From NCBI RefSeq assembly GCF_004114955.1, contig NZ_CP030053.1:6014001-6078000 (forward strand): 64,000 nt of DNA. The letters are read 5' to 3'. Position numbers and translations under genes: made by a program. Position 1 is the first letter of the stretch. Every line of letters starts with the position of its first letter. Positions 1-7,590 of this stretch are shown here, in pieces. The notes beneath the pieces were generated by a model. That model was not told where the DNA came from. It was given only the letters and a program-made list of their open reading frames with translations, and did not search any database. This DNA comes from Bradyrhizobium guangzhouense (GTDB lineage Bacteria; Pseudomonadota; Alphaproteobacteria; Rhizobiales; Xanthobacteraceae).

Positions 1-1073
1 ACCTCGCGACCCCAGCCTTCGGTGTAGAGCGCGCCCCAATCGCCGAGGTCGAGCACGGTGACGTACCAGTCGATCCGCAGCGGCAGCATCGGCTGGCCGA
101 CCAGATCAGCCACCACATTGTGGCCGGCGAAGCGGCCCATCGGGCGGGCGAACTGGCACGACATCACGGTCGGATGCAAGCCATCAACCACGCTGGAGGC
201 GACGTCGCCGGCGGCGAACACGCCGGGCAGATCCGCAACCCGCATGAACGGATCGACCAAAAGGCGCCCGAGCCGATCGCGCGCGCCCGGAAAATTTTCG
301 GCGAGCCGGCTCGCGCGCATGCCGGCGCACCAGATCACCGTCTGCGCCGGGATGAACTCGCCCGAGTTCAGGCGAACACCTGAAGCGTCGACCGATGCGA
401 CCTGCACGCCGAGCCGCGTCTCGACTTCGAGCGACGAAAGCGCCGTCTCGATGATGGGGCGTGCATGGTCGCCGATCGTAGCGCCGACCGCCGGATTGGG
501 ATCGACCAGGACGATGCGCCGGCTGCCATGGATACCCGCGCGCACCAAGCGCTCAGGCATTTCGGCGGCAACCTCGATGCCGGTGAAGCCGGCGCCCACA
601 ACCACGACAGTCGATCGTCCCGGCGACGGCGCGCTGCGTCCGAGCGAGATGAGATGACCCTCGAGACGAAGCGCCGCAGCATAGCTGTCGACGTCGAATG
701 CGTGTTCGGCGAGGCCCGGAATATCGGGCCGCGTCACTTCACTGCCGAGGGCGAGCACGAGGCGGTCGTAACCCAGCTTCTCCTTGCCGCTGCTCGTGAC
801 CAGCGAGATGGCGCGGCGCACGGGGTCGATGGCTTCGACCTCGCCGATGCCATGCACGACGTCGACCGGATCGAGCAGCTGTGCAAGCGGCAGCGCGACC
901 TCGCTGAGATCGACCTCGTAATTGCGCACGCGGATGTTGTGATAGGGGTTGCGGTCGATGAGGCGGATCTCGATGTCGCGGCCGGCATCACCGATCGCCT
1001 CGCGCAGGCGCGCGGCGCCGATGGCCGCCCACAGGCCCGCAAACCCGGCGCCGAGCACGACGATACGCGCCAT
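1..1073 (-). CDS. NAD(P)/FAD-dependent oxidoreductase, type II NADH dehydrogenase-like (3' end outside window)
   Basis: The gene starts at an ATG whose complement lies at 1071-1073 and reads leftwards off the window, giving about 357 codons without a stop. The N-terminus reads MARIVVLGAGFAGLW, a GxGxxG FAD-binding loop. A second dinucleotide loop, VVVVGAGFTGIEVA, lies near residue 170 and should bind NAD(P)H. A later FAD contact, GVFAAGDVAS, is present. This two-Rossmann layout fits NDH-2 enzymes, which pass electrons from NADH to quinone at the inner face of the membrane. The membrane-anchoring C-terminus is not visible, so a soluble pyridine-nucleotide-disulfide relative cannot be excluded. 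An AraC regulator lies 119 bp upstream on the same strand. Confidence 0.85.
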   Translation of the reverse strand, partial: MARIVVLGAGFAGLWAAIGAARLREAIGDAGRDIEIRLIDRNPYHNIRVRNYEVDLSEVALPLAQLLDPVDVVHGIGEVEAIDPVRRAISLVTSSGKEKLGYDRLVLALGSEVTRPDIPGLAEHAFDVDSYAAALRLEGHLISLGRSAPSPGRSTVVVVGAGFTGIEVAAEMPERLVRAGIHGSRRIVLVDPNPAVGATIGDHARPIIETALSSLEVETRLGVQVASVDASGVRLNSGEFIPAQTVIWCAGMRASRLAENFPGARDRLGRLLVDPFMRVADLPGVFAAGDVASSVVDGLHPTVMSCQFARPMGRFAGHNVVADLVGQPMLPLRIDWYVTVLDLGDWGALYTEGWGRE

Positions 1074-1192
1074 GTCCGTTGACTTCGATGCTTCCAGGGA
1101 TCCGGTGATCCGCCCCGCGCAGGCAGATATAGCTCATCCGGACGGATCGACCAAATACAGCCGCGATGCGCGGCTGCACAAAATCGGGAGGC

Positions 1193-2152
1193 TCAGGCCT
1201 CGCGCAGTTCCGACGGCGTCGCGCCAAAGCGCTTGCGGAAGGCGCGGTTGAAATAGGACAGATCGGAGAAGCCCGAGGAATGCGCGATGTCGCTGATCTT
1301 GCGCGCCCGTGCCCGGGGATCGCCGAGCAGTTTGCGCGCCAGCAGCAGTCGCTGCTCCAGCACGAATTCGGTGAAGGTGGTGCCGGCCTGCTCGAACAGC
1401 CGCTGTGCCTGGCGCGGGCTCAGGCCAGAGCGGGTCGCGACCTCGGACAGGCAGAGATCGTTGCGGCCGAGTGCCGCCATCACGTCGGCGCGCATGAGAT
1501 CGAGACGGGCCGCCGCATGACCCCGGCCGCGCGCGAGCGCGGCATGCTCGGCATCGGTGCCGAGCAGGAGGCCGACGAGATCGACCATGTGCTGGGCGGT
1601 CAGGCGCTGGCCGACCGCGTCGAGATGCGGCGCCTGATGCGCGGCGAGCCCGTGATAGCGGAAGATGGTCTCGGCGACGGCGCCGTCGGACAGCACCTGC
1701 GACAGCTTGTCCTCGGCGCGCGGATTGATGTCGAGCAGCGCGCGGCGCGGCATGCGGATCGTGGTGAAGCGGTTCTCGTCGGTGTGACCGACGCTGCCGG
1801 TGATGCTCATGTCGGCCAGCACCATCTGCGCCGGCGCGAGCTCGACCGTATGGCCGTTCTGCCTGACGTTGACGAGGCCGGCATGGGCGGCGATCAGCAC
1901 GAGATCGTCACTGCCGTCGGCAAGGCCGCTCTGCGTGCGCGAATATTGCGCGGAGGCCCCTTCGGGAATGGCGAGTGTGATGTTGTCGACCACGCTGACC
2001 TGCAACCGGCAATCGATGCTGTCGCCATGGCTCGGCCCGATCTCGAGGCCACAGGCCCCGAGCGCCCGCTCGCGCCATTGTTCGAACGCCGGCCCCTGCG
2101 GCAGGCCTGAATATTGGTGGACAAGAATGCCCGGCGGCTTGGCTGCATCCAT
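1193..2152 (-). CDS. AraC family transcriptional regulator
   Basis: A 319-residue protein. The last roughly 100 residues form the AraC double helix-turn-helix: a first helical unit around DLCLSEVATRSGLSPRQAQR and a second containing KISDIAHSSGFSDLSYFNRA, followed by FRKRFGATPSELREA, the usual ending of this family. The N-terminal two thirds is an AraC-type effector or dimerisation domain with no motif that names a ligand. It is transcribed in the same direction as the flavoprotein gene downstream of it and may regulate it, but that is inference from position only. Confidence 0.9.
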   Translation of the reverse strand: MDAAKPPGILVHQYSGLPQGPAFEQWRERALGACGLEIGPSHGDSIDCRLQVSVVDNITLAIPEGASAQYSRTQSGLADGSDDLVLIAAHAGLVNVRQNGHTVELAPAQMVLADMSITGSVGHTDENRFTTIRMPRRALLDINPRAEDKLSQVLSDGAVAETIFRYHGLAAHQAPHLDAVGQRLTAQHMVDLVGLLLGTDAEHAALARGRGHAAARLDLMRADVMAALGRNDLCLSEVATRSGLSPRQAQRLFEQAGTTFTEFVLEQRLLLARKLLGDPRARARKISDIAHSSGFSDLSYFNRAFRKRFGATPSELREA

Positions 2153-2450
2153 TTGATTTCTAGCCCCTTCCCGGCACCATGATCGGTCGTGCCGACTGCA
2201 ATTCCGGGCATTTGACGCCGCGGAATGGACAGAGGTTCAAATCGGATGCGGATTTGGCCGGACTTGTCGGATTGCGACGGCTGAATGGACCATGGCGACA
2301 TCGCAGATATTCGCGCAAACCACTCGGTCATACCCCGCGCAGGCGGGGTATCCAGTACGCCGTGGCGGTCATTGGGTTCACACAACTTCCCCCGCGGCGT
2401 ACTGGATCGCCCGCCTTCGCGGGCGATGACGGCTAGCGCTTGGATGAATC
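2153..2450. other. Intergenic region holding a family A palindromic repeat
   Basis: The 298 bp between the start of the AraC gene and the stop of the anti-sigma gene contain no convincing coding frame. The right half is occupied by an imperfect palindrome described separately. The left part (about 2153-2326) must hold the AraC promoter on the minus strand, but I cannot pick out clear -35/-10 boxes. Confidence 0.5.
2327..2430. repeat. Intergenic palindromic repeat, family A, copy 1
   Basis: The left arm begins GTCATACCCCGCGCAGGCGG and leads to ATCCAGTACGCCG. The right arm reads CGGCGTACTGGATCGCCCGC and ends in GGGCGATGAC. The arms can fold into a long hairpin with GC-rich inner stems. The same arms recur at 42431-42525 and 48610-48711, so this is a dispersed repeat rather than a gene-specific terminator. 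Confidence 0.8.
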
Positions 2451-3548
2451 CTACTTCTTCGCAGGCGCCTGCGGCTGGGACGGCGGCACGGTCTCGATCA
2501 GCTTGCCGGAAAACACCGGGGCCGAGGTCGGCTGGCCGCTGGGCGAGCCGCCCGACGGCTCGACGGTGACGGCGTAGGTCGCACCATTGACGACGTCGGC
2601 ATCGTAGCCCGCGAGGACCGGACGCGCCGTGAAATCGCCGTTTCCGATCACACCCAGCGAACGGGGGCGCGGCAGCTTGTCGGAGATCAGCCAGAGCTCG
2701 AAGCTCTTGCCCGGCTCGGGCGTCGCGCCGACCTTGCGCACCGTGAAGTTCTTGGTCGCGCCATCAATGGTGAGGATGAAGGCGGGACCACCGTTCTGGC
2801 CCTGCAATAGCGCGACATATTGCGCGGGCAAGGACGACGGCGCAGACGGTGACTTGACCTCGACGGTCTGGATGCGCGGCGCGGGCCGCAGCGCGCCAGG
2901 CAGCGCATCGGGCGAAAGGATCTGGAGTGACAGCGTCACCAGCAGTGCTGCCGCGAGCGCTCCCACGGCGGAGGCGATGGTGCGCCAGCGTTTCACACGG
3001 CTCTCGAGATCGATCACGTTGGAATTGTCGACGACCGGCACCTGCGTTACCGGCGCAATGCGCGGGTCGGGCGCATGGGTCTGCGGAATGAATTGCGGCG
3101 CGAGGTCGGAAATGACGTCAGTGTCGGAGCGTGGCGGTGCCGGCGGCTGCACGTCCGGCGAAGGAGCTTGCTGCGATGGCAGCTCTGGAGACGAGGGCTC
3201 TTGGGTGGAAGGCTCGCGCGATGAAAGCTCCGATGACGAGAGCTCCGGCAACGGCGGAGGCGGCGCATCCACCAGCACCGGCGGCGCCTCGAGCGAGCCT
3301 TGCTCCGAATCTGGTGTCGATACCGTCTGTGCGATCTCGCGCTTGATGTTCTCCCACACGATCGGCCGCGGCTCGATCGTGCCGACCATCTGGTTGAGGA
3401 CGCCGAGCCGGAATTGCCAGGCCTGCACGATCGCGGCGAACTCCTGGTCCACCGTCATCATGGCCGCGACCTGCGCGCGCTCGTCGGCATCGAGTGTGCC
3501 GAGTGCATATTCCGCGGCAAGCGCGATATTGTCCTCGCTGTAGGCCAT
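2451..3548 (-). CDS. Membrane anti-sigma factor (RskA/anti-sigma-K type)
   Basis: About 365 residues from ATG at 3548; a TTG one codon upstream is possible. The N-terminus (about 1-72), with AAEYALGTLDADERAQVAAM and a WENIKREI segment, is the anti-sigma domain typical of RskA-like proteins. A Pro/Ser/Glu-rich linker of roughly 100 residues follows. One transmembrane helix comes next (RTIASAVGALAAALLVTL), then an extracytoplasmic RskA C-terminal domain with FELWLISDKLPRPRSLGV. The ECF sigma gene ends 37 bp upstream, so the two form an operon in which this protein holds the sigma factor at the membrane. Release in RskA systems is by regulated proteolysis; the signal here is unknown. Confidence 0.88.
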   Translation of the reverse strand: MAYSEDNIALAAEYALGTLDADERAQVAAMMTVDQEFAAIVQAWQFRLGVLNQMVGTIEPRPIVWENIKREIAQTVSTPDSEQGSLEAPPVLVDAPPPPLPELSSSELSSREPSTQEPSSPELPSQQAPSPDVQPPAPPRSDTDVISDLAPQFIPQTHAPDPRIAPVTQVPVVDNSNVIDLESRVKRWRTIASAVGALAAALLVTLSLQILSPDALPGALRPAPRIQTVEVKSPSAPSSLPAQYVALLQGQNGGPAFILTIDGATKNFTVRKVGATPEPGKSFELWLISDKLPRPRSLGVIGNGDFTARPVLAGYDADVVNGATYAVTVEPSGGSPSGQPTSAPVFSGKLIETVPPSQPQAPAKK

Positions 3549-3585
3549 CAATTGCAGTCCAACACCACCCTCATGATCGAAGCCC

Positions 3586-4131
3586 TCACAGTCCGAGGCA
3601 CTCCCGGATATCCAGCATGCTGCGCCGCAGCCACGTCTTCACCGTGTTGACGGGCGCTGCGAATTTCTCCGCCAATTGCTCGCGGCTCCAGCCGTTGTAG
3701 TACGCGAGGAGCACGAGCCGCTGGCGGTCCGGCTCGAGCCGGCCAATACATTCCAGGAGCCGCTTCAGCTCCTCGGACATCTCCCGGCGCGCCAGGGGAT
3801 CGGGACTGTCGGCGGCGACTTCCATCGCCTGCGGCTCCTCCTCGATCGAGGCTTCGGTCTTCTTGCGCACGATATCGATGGCGCGGTTGCGCGCGATCGA
3901 CGCCATCCACGTGATCGGCGAGGACAGCTGCGCATTGAACTGGCCGGCATTGTTCCAGATCTTGACGTAGGTCTCCTGAATGACCTCCTCTGCGAGATCC
4001 TGTCGGCGCAAGATACGGAGCACGACGCCATAGAGTTTCGCGCGCGTGGCGGCGTAAAGGCGCTCGAACGCGGCCTGATCGCGCCTCGCCACCGCCTCAA
4101 TCAGCCCGACCAGCTCTGCTGGCGTCAGCAT
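3586..4131 (-). CDS. ECF-type sigma-70 family RNA polymerase sigma factor
   Basis: A 181-residue protein with only sigma regions 2 and 4, as in ECF sigma factors. Region 2 contains LAEEVIQETYVKIWNNAGQF and the promoter-melting stretch PITWMASIARNRAIDIVRKK. Region 4 contains LAYYNGWSREQLAEKFAAPV and the helix NTVKTWLRRSMLDIRECL. Co-transcription with the downstream RskA-like anti-sigma gene indicates a SigK-like ECF pair that turns an envelope signal into transcription. No autoregulated promoter could be identified with confidence upstream, where a family C repeat sits. Confidence 0.93.
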   Translation of the reverse strand: MLTPAELVGLIEAVARRDQAAFERLYAATRAKLYGVVLRILRRQDLAEEVIQETYVKIWNNAGQFNAQLSSPITWMASIARNRAIDIVRKKTEASIEEEPQAMEVAADSPDPLARREMSEELKRLLECIGRLEPDRQRLVLLAYYNGWSREQLAEKFAAPVNTVKTWLRRSMLDIRECLGL

Positions 4132-4165
4132 TCAGCCCCCCAACGCGCGGCGTGGCGCCTCGCTT

Positions 4166-4287
4166 CACCTCTCCCCGACGGGGAGAGGTCGATTTGCGCA
4201 GCAAATCGGGTGAGGGGGCGGAGGGCTAACGGGAGACCGTAACCCCTCACCCGGCGCTCCGCGCCGACCTCGCCCAAGGGAGAGGTG
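4166..4287. repeat. Intergenic palindromic repeat, family C, copy 1
   Basis: The left arm CACCTCTCCCCGACGGGGAG is itself a small hairpin. It is followed by GCAAATCGGGTGAGGGG, a spacer, CCCTCACCCGGCGCTCCGCG and a right arm ending in AAGGGAGAGGTGG. Related elements lie at 13345-13498, 36491-36540 (half copy) and 56534-56652. Confidence 0.8.
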
Positions 4288-4386
4288 GACACCGCCGTCG
4301 CTGGCACAGCATTCATTGCCGCCACCATAGCGCGCGGCCGAGCCCGTCACCAAGAGGCGGTGCGCCGCGCTGTGGACAGGACACGC

Positions 4387-4412
4387 AAAAACCCGGACCT
4401 TGCGGGTCCGGG
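4387..4412 (-). terminator. Rho-independent terminator of the fliI-fliJ operon
   Basis: Read on the minus strand, an 8-bp GC-rich stem (CCCGGACC paired with GGTCCGGG, 5-nt loop) is followed directly by five T residues. It lies about 40 bp beyond the fliJ stop codon, in the correct orientation to end that transcript. Confidence 0.75.
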
Positions 4413-4450
4413 CTCGCAAATTCCTGGAGGTTTTGACTGCGGGCTGCCGC

Positions 4451-4870
4451 TTAGGCGACGGCGCCGATCCGGGAGCGCATCAGGCCGATGCTGTCGAGAT
4501 CAGCCTGCTCGCGGGCGTTTTCCTCGGCGCGCTCGCGGGCCTGGTCGCGCTCGTCCAGCAACTCGACCTTCTTCAGCTCCTCGAAAGCCTCGCCGAGCGC
4601 GGCCTTGGCTTCCTCGAGCTGGCCCTTCAGCTCGTCGGCCGAGCGGGTCAGGTTCTCGCGGCGCTGGATGGCGGCCTTGGCATAGGTCGGATAGGCGAAA
4701 TGCGCGGGGTCGTTGATCCCGGCGCGGTCCTGCTCGGTCTGGATCTCGCGATCGAGATCGGTCGACATCCGCTGGAAGTCGGCGATCATGGACTCGATCT
4801 GGGCGACCCGGCGGCGCTTCTCGTCGACCTGAAACTTCTTCAGGCGGATGAGGGTATCACGTGACTTCAT
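4451..4870 (-). CDS. fliJ: Flagellar export protein FliJ
   Basis: 139 residues from the ATG at 4870, preceded by a GGGGAG ribosome-binding site. The start MKSRDTLIRLKKFQVDEKRR and an almost wholly helical, charged coiled-coil body match FliJ, the cytoplasmic chaperone and escort of the flagellar type III export apparatus. FliJ sits in the central stalk of the FliI ATPase ring, in a way comparable to the gamma subunit of F-type ATPases. It lies 133 bp downstream of fliI on the same strand and is followed by a strong terminator, so the two make a fliI-fliJ operon. Sequence conservation in FliJ is low; the fliI context decides the call. Confidence 0.9.
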   Translation of the reverse strand: MKSRDTLIRLKKFQVDEKRRRVAQIESMIADFQRMSTDLDREIQTEQDRAGINDPAHFAYPTYAKAAIQRRENLTRSADELKGQLEEAKAALGEAFEELKKVELLDERDQARERAEENAREQADLDSIGLMRSRIGAVA

Positions 4871-5003
4871 CGACTCGTACTCCCCAGAAGTCCCTTGGCT
4901 GCAAGACATACACACATTGGGACGACACCGGTCTCCCCACTGGCCCCGTCAGGGCCAAGACCGGCTCTGCTACTCTGTGGGAACGGATGATGACGGGACA
5001 AAG

Positions 5004-6329
5004 TTAGCGTTCCGTTTCCAAATTACCGAGGATTTGCGCCAACTGGCGGTAGCCGTCGGCCAGCGAGGCATTTTCGTCCTTGCGCTGGCGCAGGAAGGCT
5101 TCGAGCGGCTCGTGCAGGCGGATGGCCTCGTCGACCTCGGGGCTGGAGCCCGCCCGGTAGGCCCCGAGCCGGATCAGCTCTTCCATATCGGCGTAAGTCG
5201 CCATCACCGCCCGCGCCCTCTGGATAACAGGCCAGAACTGCGGGTCGGCCGATTTCGGCATGGTGCGGGAGACGGATTTGAGAATGTTGATGGCGGGGTA
5301 GCGGCCTCGCTCGGCGATCGAGCGCTGCATCACGATGTGGCCGTCGAGAATGCCGCGGACGGCGTCCGCGATCGGCTCGTTGTGATCGTCACCATCGACG
5401 AGCACCGTGAAGATCGCGGTGATGGCGCCCTCCCCGAGGCCCGGGCCGGCGCGCTCGAGCAGCTTTGGCAGCTCGGTGAAAACGGTCGGCGTATAGCCCT
5501 TGGCGGTCGGCGGCTCGCCGGCGGACAGGCCGATCTCGCGCTGCGCCATGGCAAAGCGCGTCACGGAGTCCATCAGGCAGAGCACGTCCTGGCCCTCGTC
5601 GCGAAAATATTCGGCGACCGCGAGCGTCAGATAAGCGGCCTGCCGCCGCATCAAGGCCGGCTCATCGGAGGTCGCAACCACCACGACGGAGCGTGCGAGG
5701 CCCTCCTCGCCGAGGTCGTCCTGCAGGAATTCCTGCACCTCGCGGCCGCGTTCGCCGATCAGCCCGATGACGCTGACGGCGGCATCGACGTTGCGCGCGA
5801 GCATCGACAGCAGCACCGACTTGCCGACGCCAGAGCCGGCGAAGATGCCCATGCGCTGGCCGCGGCAGCAGGTGAGGAAGGTGTTCATGGCGCGCACGCC
5901 GAGATCGAGCGGCGCGCCGACGCGCTTCCGCGAATGCGCCGGCGGCGGCGAATTGCGGTACGGCATCGGCGAGGCGCCCTGCGGCAACGGCCCCTTGCCG
6001 TCGATCGGCTCGCCCAGCGCATTGACGACGCGGCCGAGCCAGGCCGGCGACGGACGCACCTGATTGGCGGCATTGGCGATGACGGCCTTGCAGCCACGGC
6101 GCACACCGTCGAGGCCGGCGAACGGCATCACCACCGCATTGCTGCCGGAGAAGCCGATCACCTCGCAAGGGATCGAGCGGTTGGCGCCGGTCTCGATGAC
6201 GAGGCGCGCGCCGACCGACATCGCATGGATCGGACCGGCCACCTCGACCATCAACCCGCGAACGCCGACCACGCGGCCATAGATGTTGATGCCGTCGATA
6301 TCGCCGATCTGTTCGGCAAGGGCTTTCAT
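5004..6329 (-). CDS. fliI: Flagellum-specific ATPase FliI
   Basis: A 441-residue protein of the F1-beta-like ATPase family. The Walker A loop [16 protein letters not shown] lies near residue 170, and the Walker B region is around [20 protein letters not shown]. The stretch [20 protein letters not shown] is typical of FliI and other type III secretion ATPases. It hydrolyses ATP at the cytoplasmic face of the flagellar export gate to unload substrates. It is divergent from ctrA with a 473-bp shared control region. The bases just upstream of its start contain a 14-bp tandem duplication. Confidence 0.96.
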   Translation of the reverse strand: MKALAEQIGDIDGINIYGRVVGVRGLMVEVAGPIHAMSVGARLVIETGANRSIPCEVIGFSGSNAVVMPFAGLDGVRRGCKAVIANAANQVRPSPAWLGRVVNALGEPIDGKGPLPQGASPMPYRNSPPPAHSRKRVGAPLDLGVRAMNTFLTCCRGQRMGIFAGSGVGKSVLLSMLARNVDAAVSVIGLIGERGREVQEFLQDDLGEEGLARSVVVVATSDEPALMRRQAAYLTLAVAEYFRDEGQDVLCLMDSVTRFAMAQREIGLSAGEPPTAKGYTPTVFTELPKLLERAGPGLGEGAITAIFTVLVDGDDHNEPIADAVRGILDGHIVMQRSIAERGRYPAINILKSVSRTMPKSADPQFWPVIQRARAVMATYADMEELIRLGAYRAGSSPEVDEAIRLHEPLEAFLRQRKDENASLADGYRQLAQILGNLETER

Positions 6330-6802
6330 AGAGCAGCCTTCATGGAGCAGCCTTCATAGCGGGGCCTTGATCAAGAGCGCGCCTTCACGACAGCCTTCAT
6401 CAAGGTGGTCGCCTTCGATATCCGGGGCCTCACGGGGAAACCCTTAAATTTCGCCATATTTCTGAACGGCGCTTAACTTCGTGTTTACCCGCATCATTAA
6501 TCATTGCGTCACTGTCTTTGTGACTGAGCGTGGCTCCCCTTCAGAAGAAGGCTGAGTCGCGGGAGTCGGTTAGGCCCGTCTCTTAAAGTGGAACTTGAAC
6601 GGAGCCGGATAACGAAAGCTGCTTCGCGCGCAAGACCTTAGGGCGATTCGAGAAAAATTGCACCGGGGGGACTTGCGTTCCAGAATCAGGATTTGTTAAC
6701 CATCTGTTGTCAGGATCCGAATCAGTTGTTCAAAGGCGTTTTGTTGAGTGCCGCGAATGCGGCCGACCTGACGCCCAGGAGCGGCGACTATGGGGAACTG
6801 GC
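6330..6802. promoter_or_regulatory. Divergent fliI / ctrA control region with GANTC cluster and TTAA (CtrA-like) motifs
   Basis: 473 bp without a gene. GANTC sites, the target of the cell-cycle methyltransferase CcrM, occur at 6554, 6563, 6645, 6683 and 6719: five in about 170 bp, where about one per 256 bp is expected by chance. TTAA motifs occur at 6444, 6473, 6497, 6583 and 6696. The last reads TTAACCAT, which resembles a CtrA half-site. In Caulobacter, ctrA promoters are controlled by GANTC methylation and by CtrA itself; the same arrangement is inferred here. The 5' end near fliI contains a 14-bp tandem repeat. Confidence 0.7.
6331..6358. repeat. 14-bp tandem duplication upstream of fliI start
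   Basis: GAGCAGCCTTCATG at 6331-6344 is repeated with one change at 6345-6358. A shorter related copy, CAGCCTTCAT, lies at 6391-6400. On the minus strand each unit supplies an ATG followed by AAGGCTGCTC, resembling the true fliI start (ATGAAAGCC). The extra ATGs are not in frame with fliI. Confidence 0.8.
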
Positions 6803-7504
6803 ATGCGCGTTTTGCTGATTGAAGATGACAGCGCCGTCGCGCAGTCGATCGAGCTGATGCTGAAGTCTGAGAGCTTCAACGTCTACACGACCGATTTGGG
6901 GGAAGAAGGCGTCGATCTCGGTAAATTATACGATTACGACATTATTCTTCTCGACCTTAACCTGCCCGACATGTCCGGTTACGATGTGCTCAAGCAGCTT
7001 CGGGTCTCCAAGATCAAGACACCGATCCTGATCCTCTCCGGCCTCGCCGGCATCGAGGACAAGGTCAAGGGTCTCGGCGTCGGCGCCGACGACTACATGA
7101 CCAAACCCTTCCACAAGGACGAGCTGGTTGCCCGCATCCACGCGATCGTGCGCCGCTCCAAGGGTCACGCCCAGTCGGTCATCCAGACCGGCGACCTCGT
7201 CGTCAACCTCGACACCAAGACGGTCGAAGTCGGCGGCCAGCGCGTGCACCTGACCGGCAAGGAGTACCAGATGCTGGAGCTGCTCTCGCTCCGCAAGGGT
7301 ACCACCCTGACCAAGGAAATGTTCCTCAACCACCTCTATGGCGGCATGGACGAGCCCGAGCTGAAGATCATCGACGTCTTCATCTGCAAGCTCCGCAAGA
7401 AGCTCGCCAACGCGTCCGAGGGCCGCAACTTCATCGAGACCGTGTGGGGCCGCGGCTACGTGCTGCGCGAGCCGCACGAGCACGAAGAGCGCATCCCCGC
7501 CTGA
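6803..7504 (+). CDS. ctrA: Cell cycle response regulator CtrA
   Basis: 233 residues from ATG at 6803; a longer in-frame start upstream lacks family similarity. The receiver domain begins [20 protein letters not shown], with the phosphoacceptor Asp near residue 51 in [18 protein letters not shown] and Lys in [13 protein letters not shown]. The C-terminal winged helix contains [18 protein letters not shown] and [11 protein letters not shown]. The length and near-invariant sequence fit CtrA, the OmpR-type master regulator of division, flagellar and chemotaxis genes in alphaproteobacteria. Phosphate reaches it through CckA and ChpT; a ChpT gene is present at 19676-20329. A terminator follows. Confidence 0.97.
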   Translation: MRVLLIEDDSAVAQSIELMLKSESFNVYTTDLGEEGVDLGKLYDYDIILLDLNLPDMSGYDVLKQLRVSKIKTPILILSGLAGIEDKVKGLGVGADDYMTKPFHKDELVARIHAIVRRSKGHAQSVIQTGDLVVNLDTKTVEVGGQRVHLTGKEYQMLELLSLRKGTTLTKEMFLNHLYGGMDEPELKIIDVFICKLRKKLANASEGRNFIETVWGRGYVLREPHEHEERIPA

Positions 7505-7550
7505 TCCGTTTACGTCGCGAGCCCCACGGGCTCGCTCCTCCCAGCCTGGA

Positions 7551-7580
7551 CCCCGCCGCAAATGGCGGGGTTTTGTTTTT
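7551..7580 (+). terminator. Rho-independent terminator of ctrA
   Basis: CCCCGCC, a short loop (GCAAAT), GGCGGGG and then TTTTGTTTTTT: a classical stem-loop with a long T-run about 50 bp after the ctrA stop. Confidence 0.85.
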
Positions 7581-7590
7581 TGGGGCTTGG

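Larger units (their letters stand above)
4132..4450. other. Intergenic region with family C repeat and fliJ terminator
   Basis: The 319 bp between the ECF sigma start and the fliJ stop contain a family C palindromic repeat (4166-4287) and a stem-loop terminator oriented for fliJ (4387-4412). No credible coding frame or RNA gene was seen in the remaining bases. Confidence 0.6.

Noticed and set aside
4848..6359. A 500-codon open frame on the plus strand opposite fliI
   Set aside because: It is an antisense shadow of fliI with no start context and a composition typical of reverse-complement coding.
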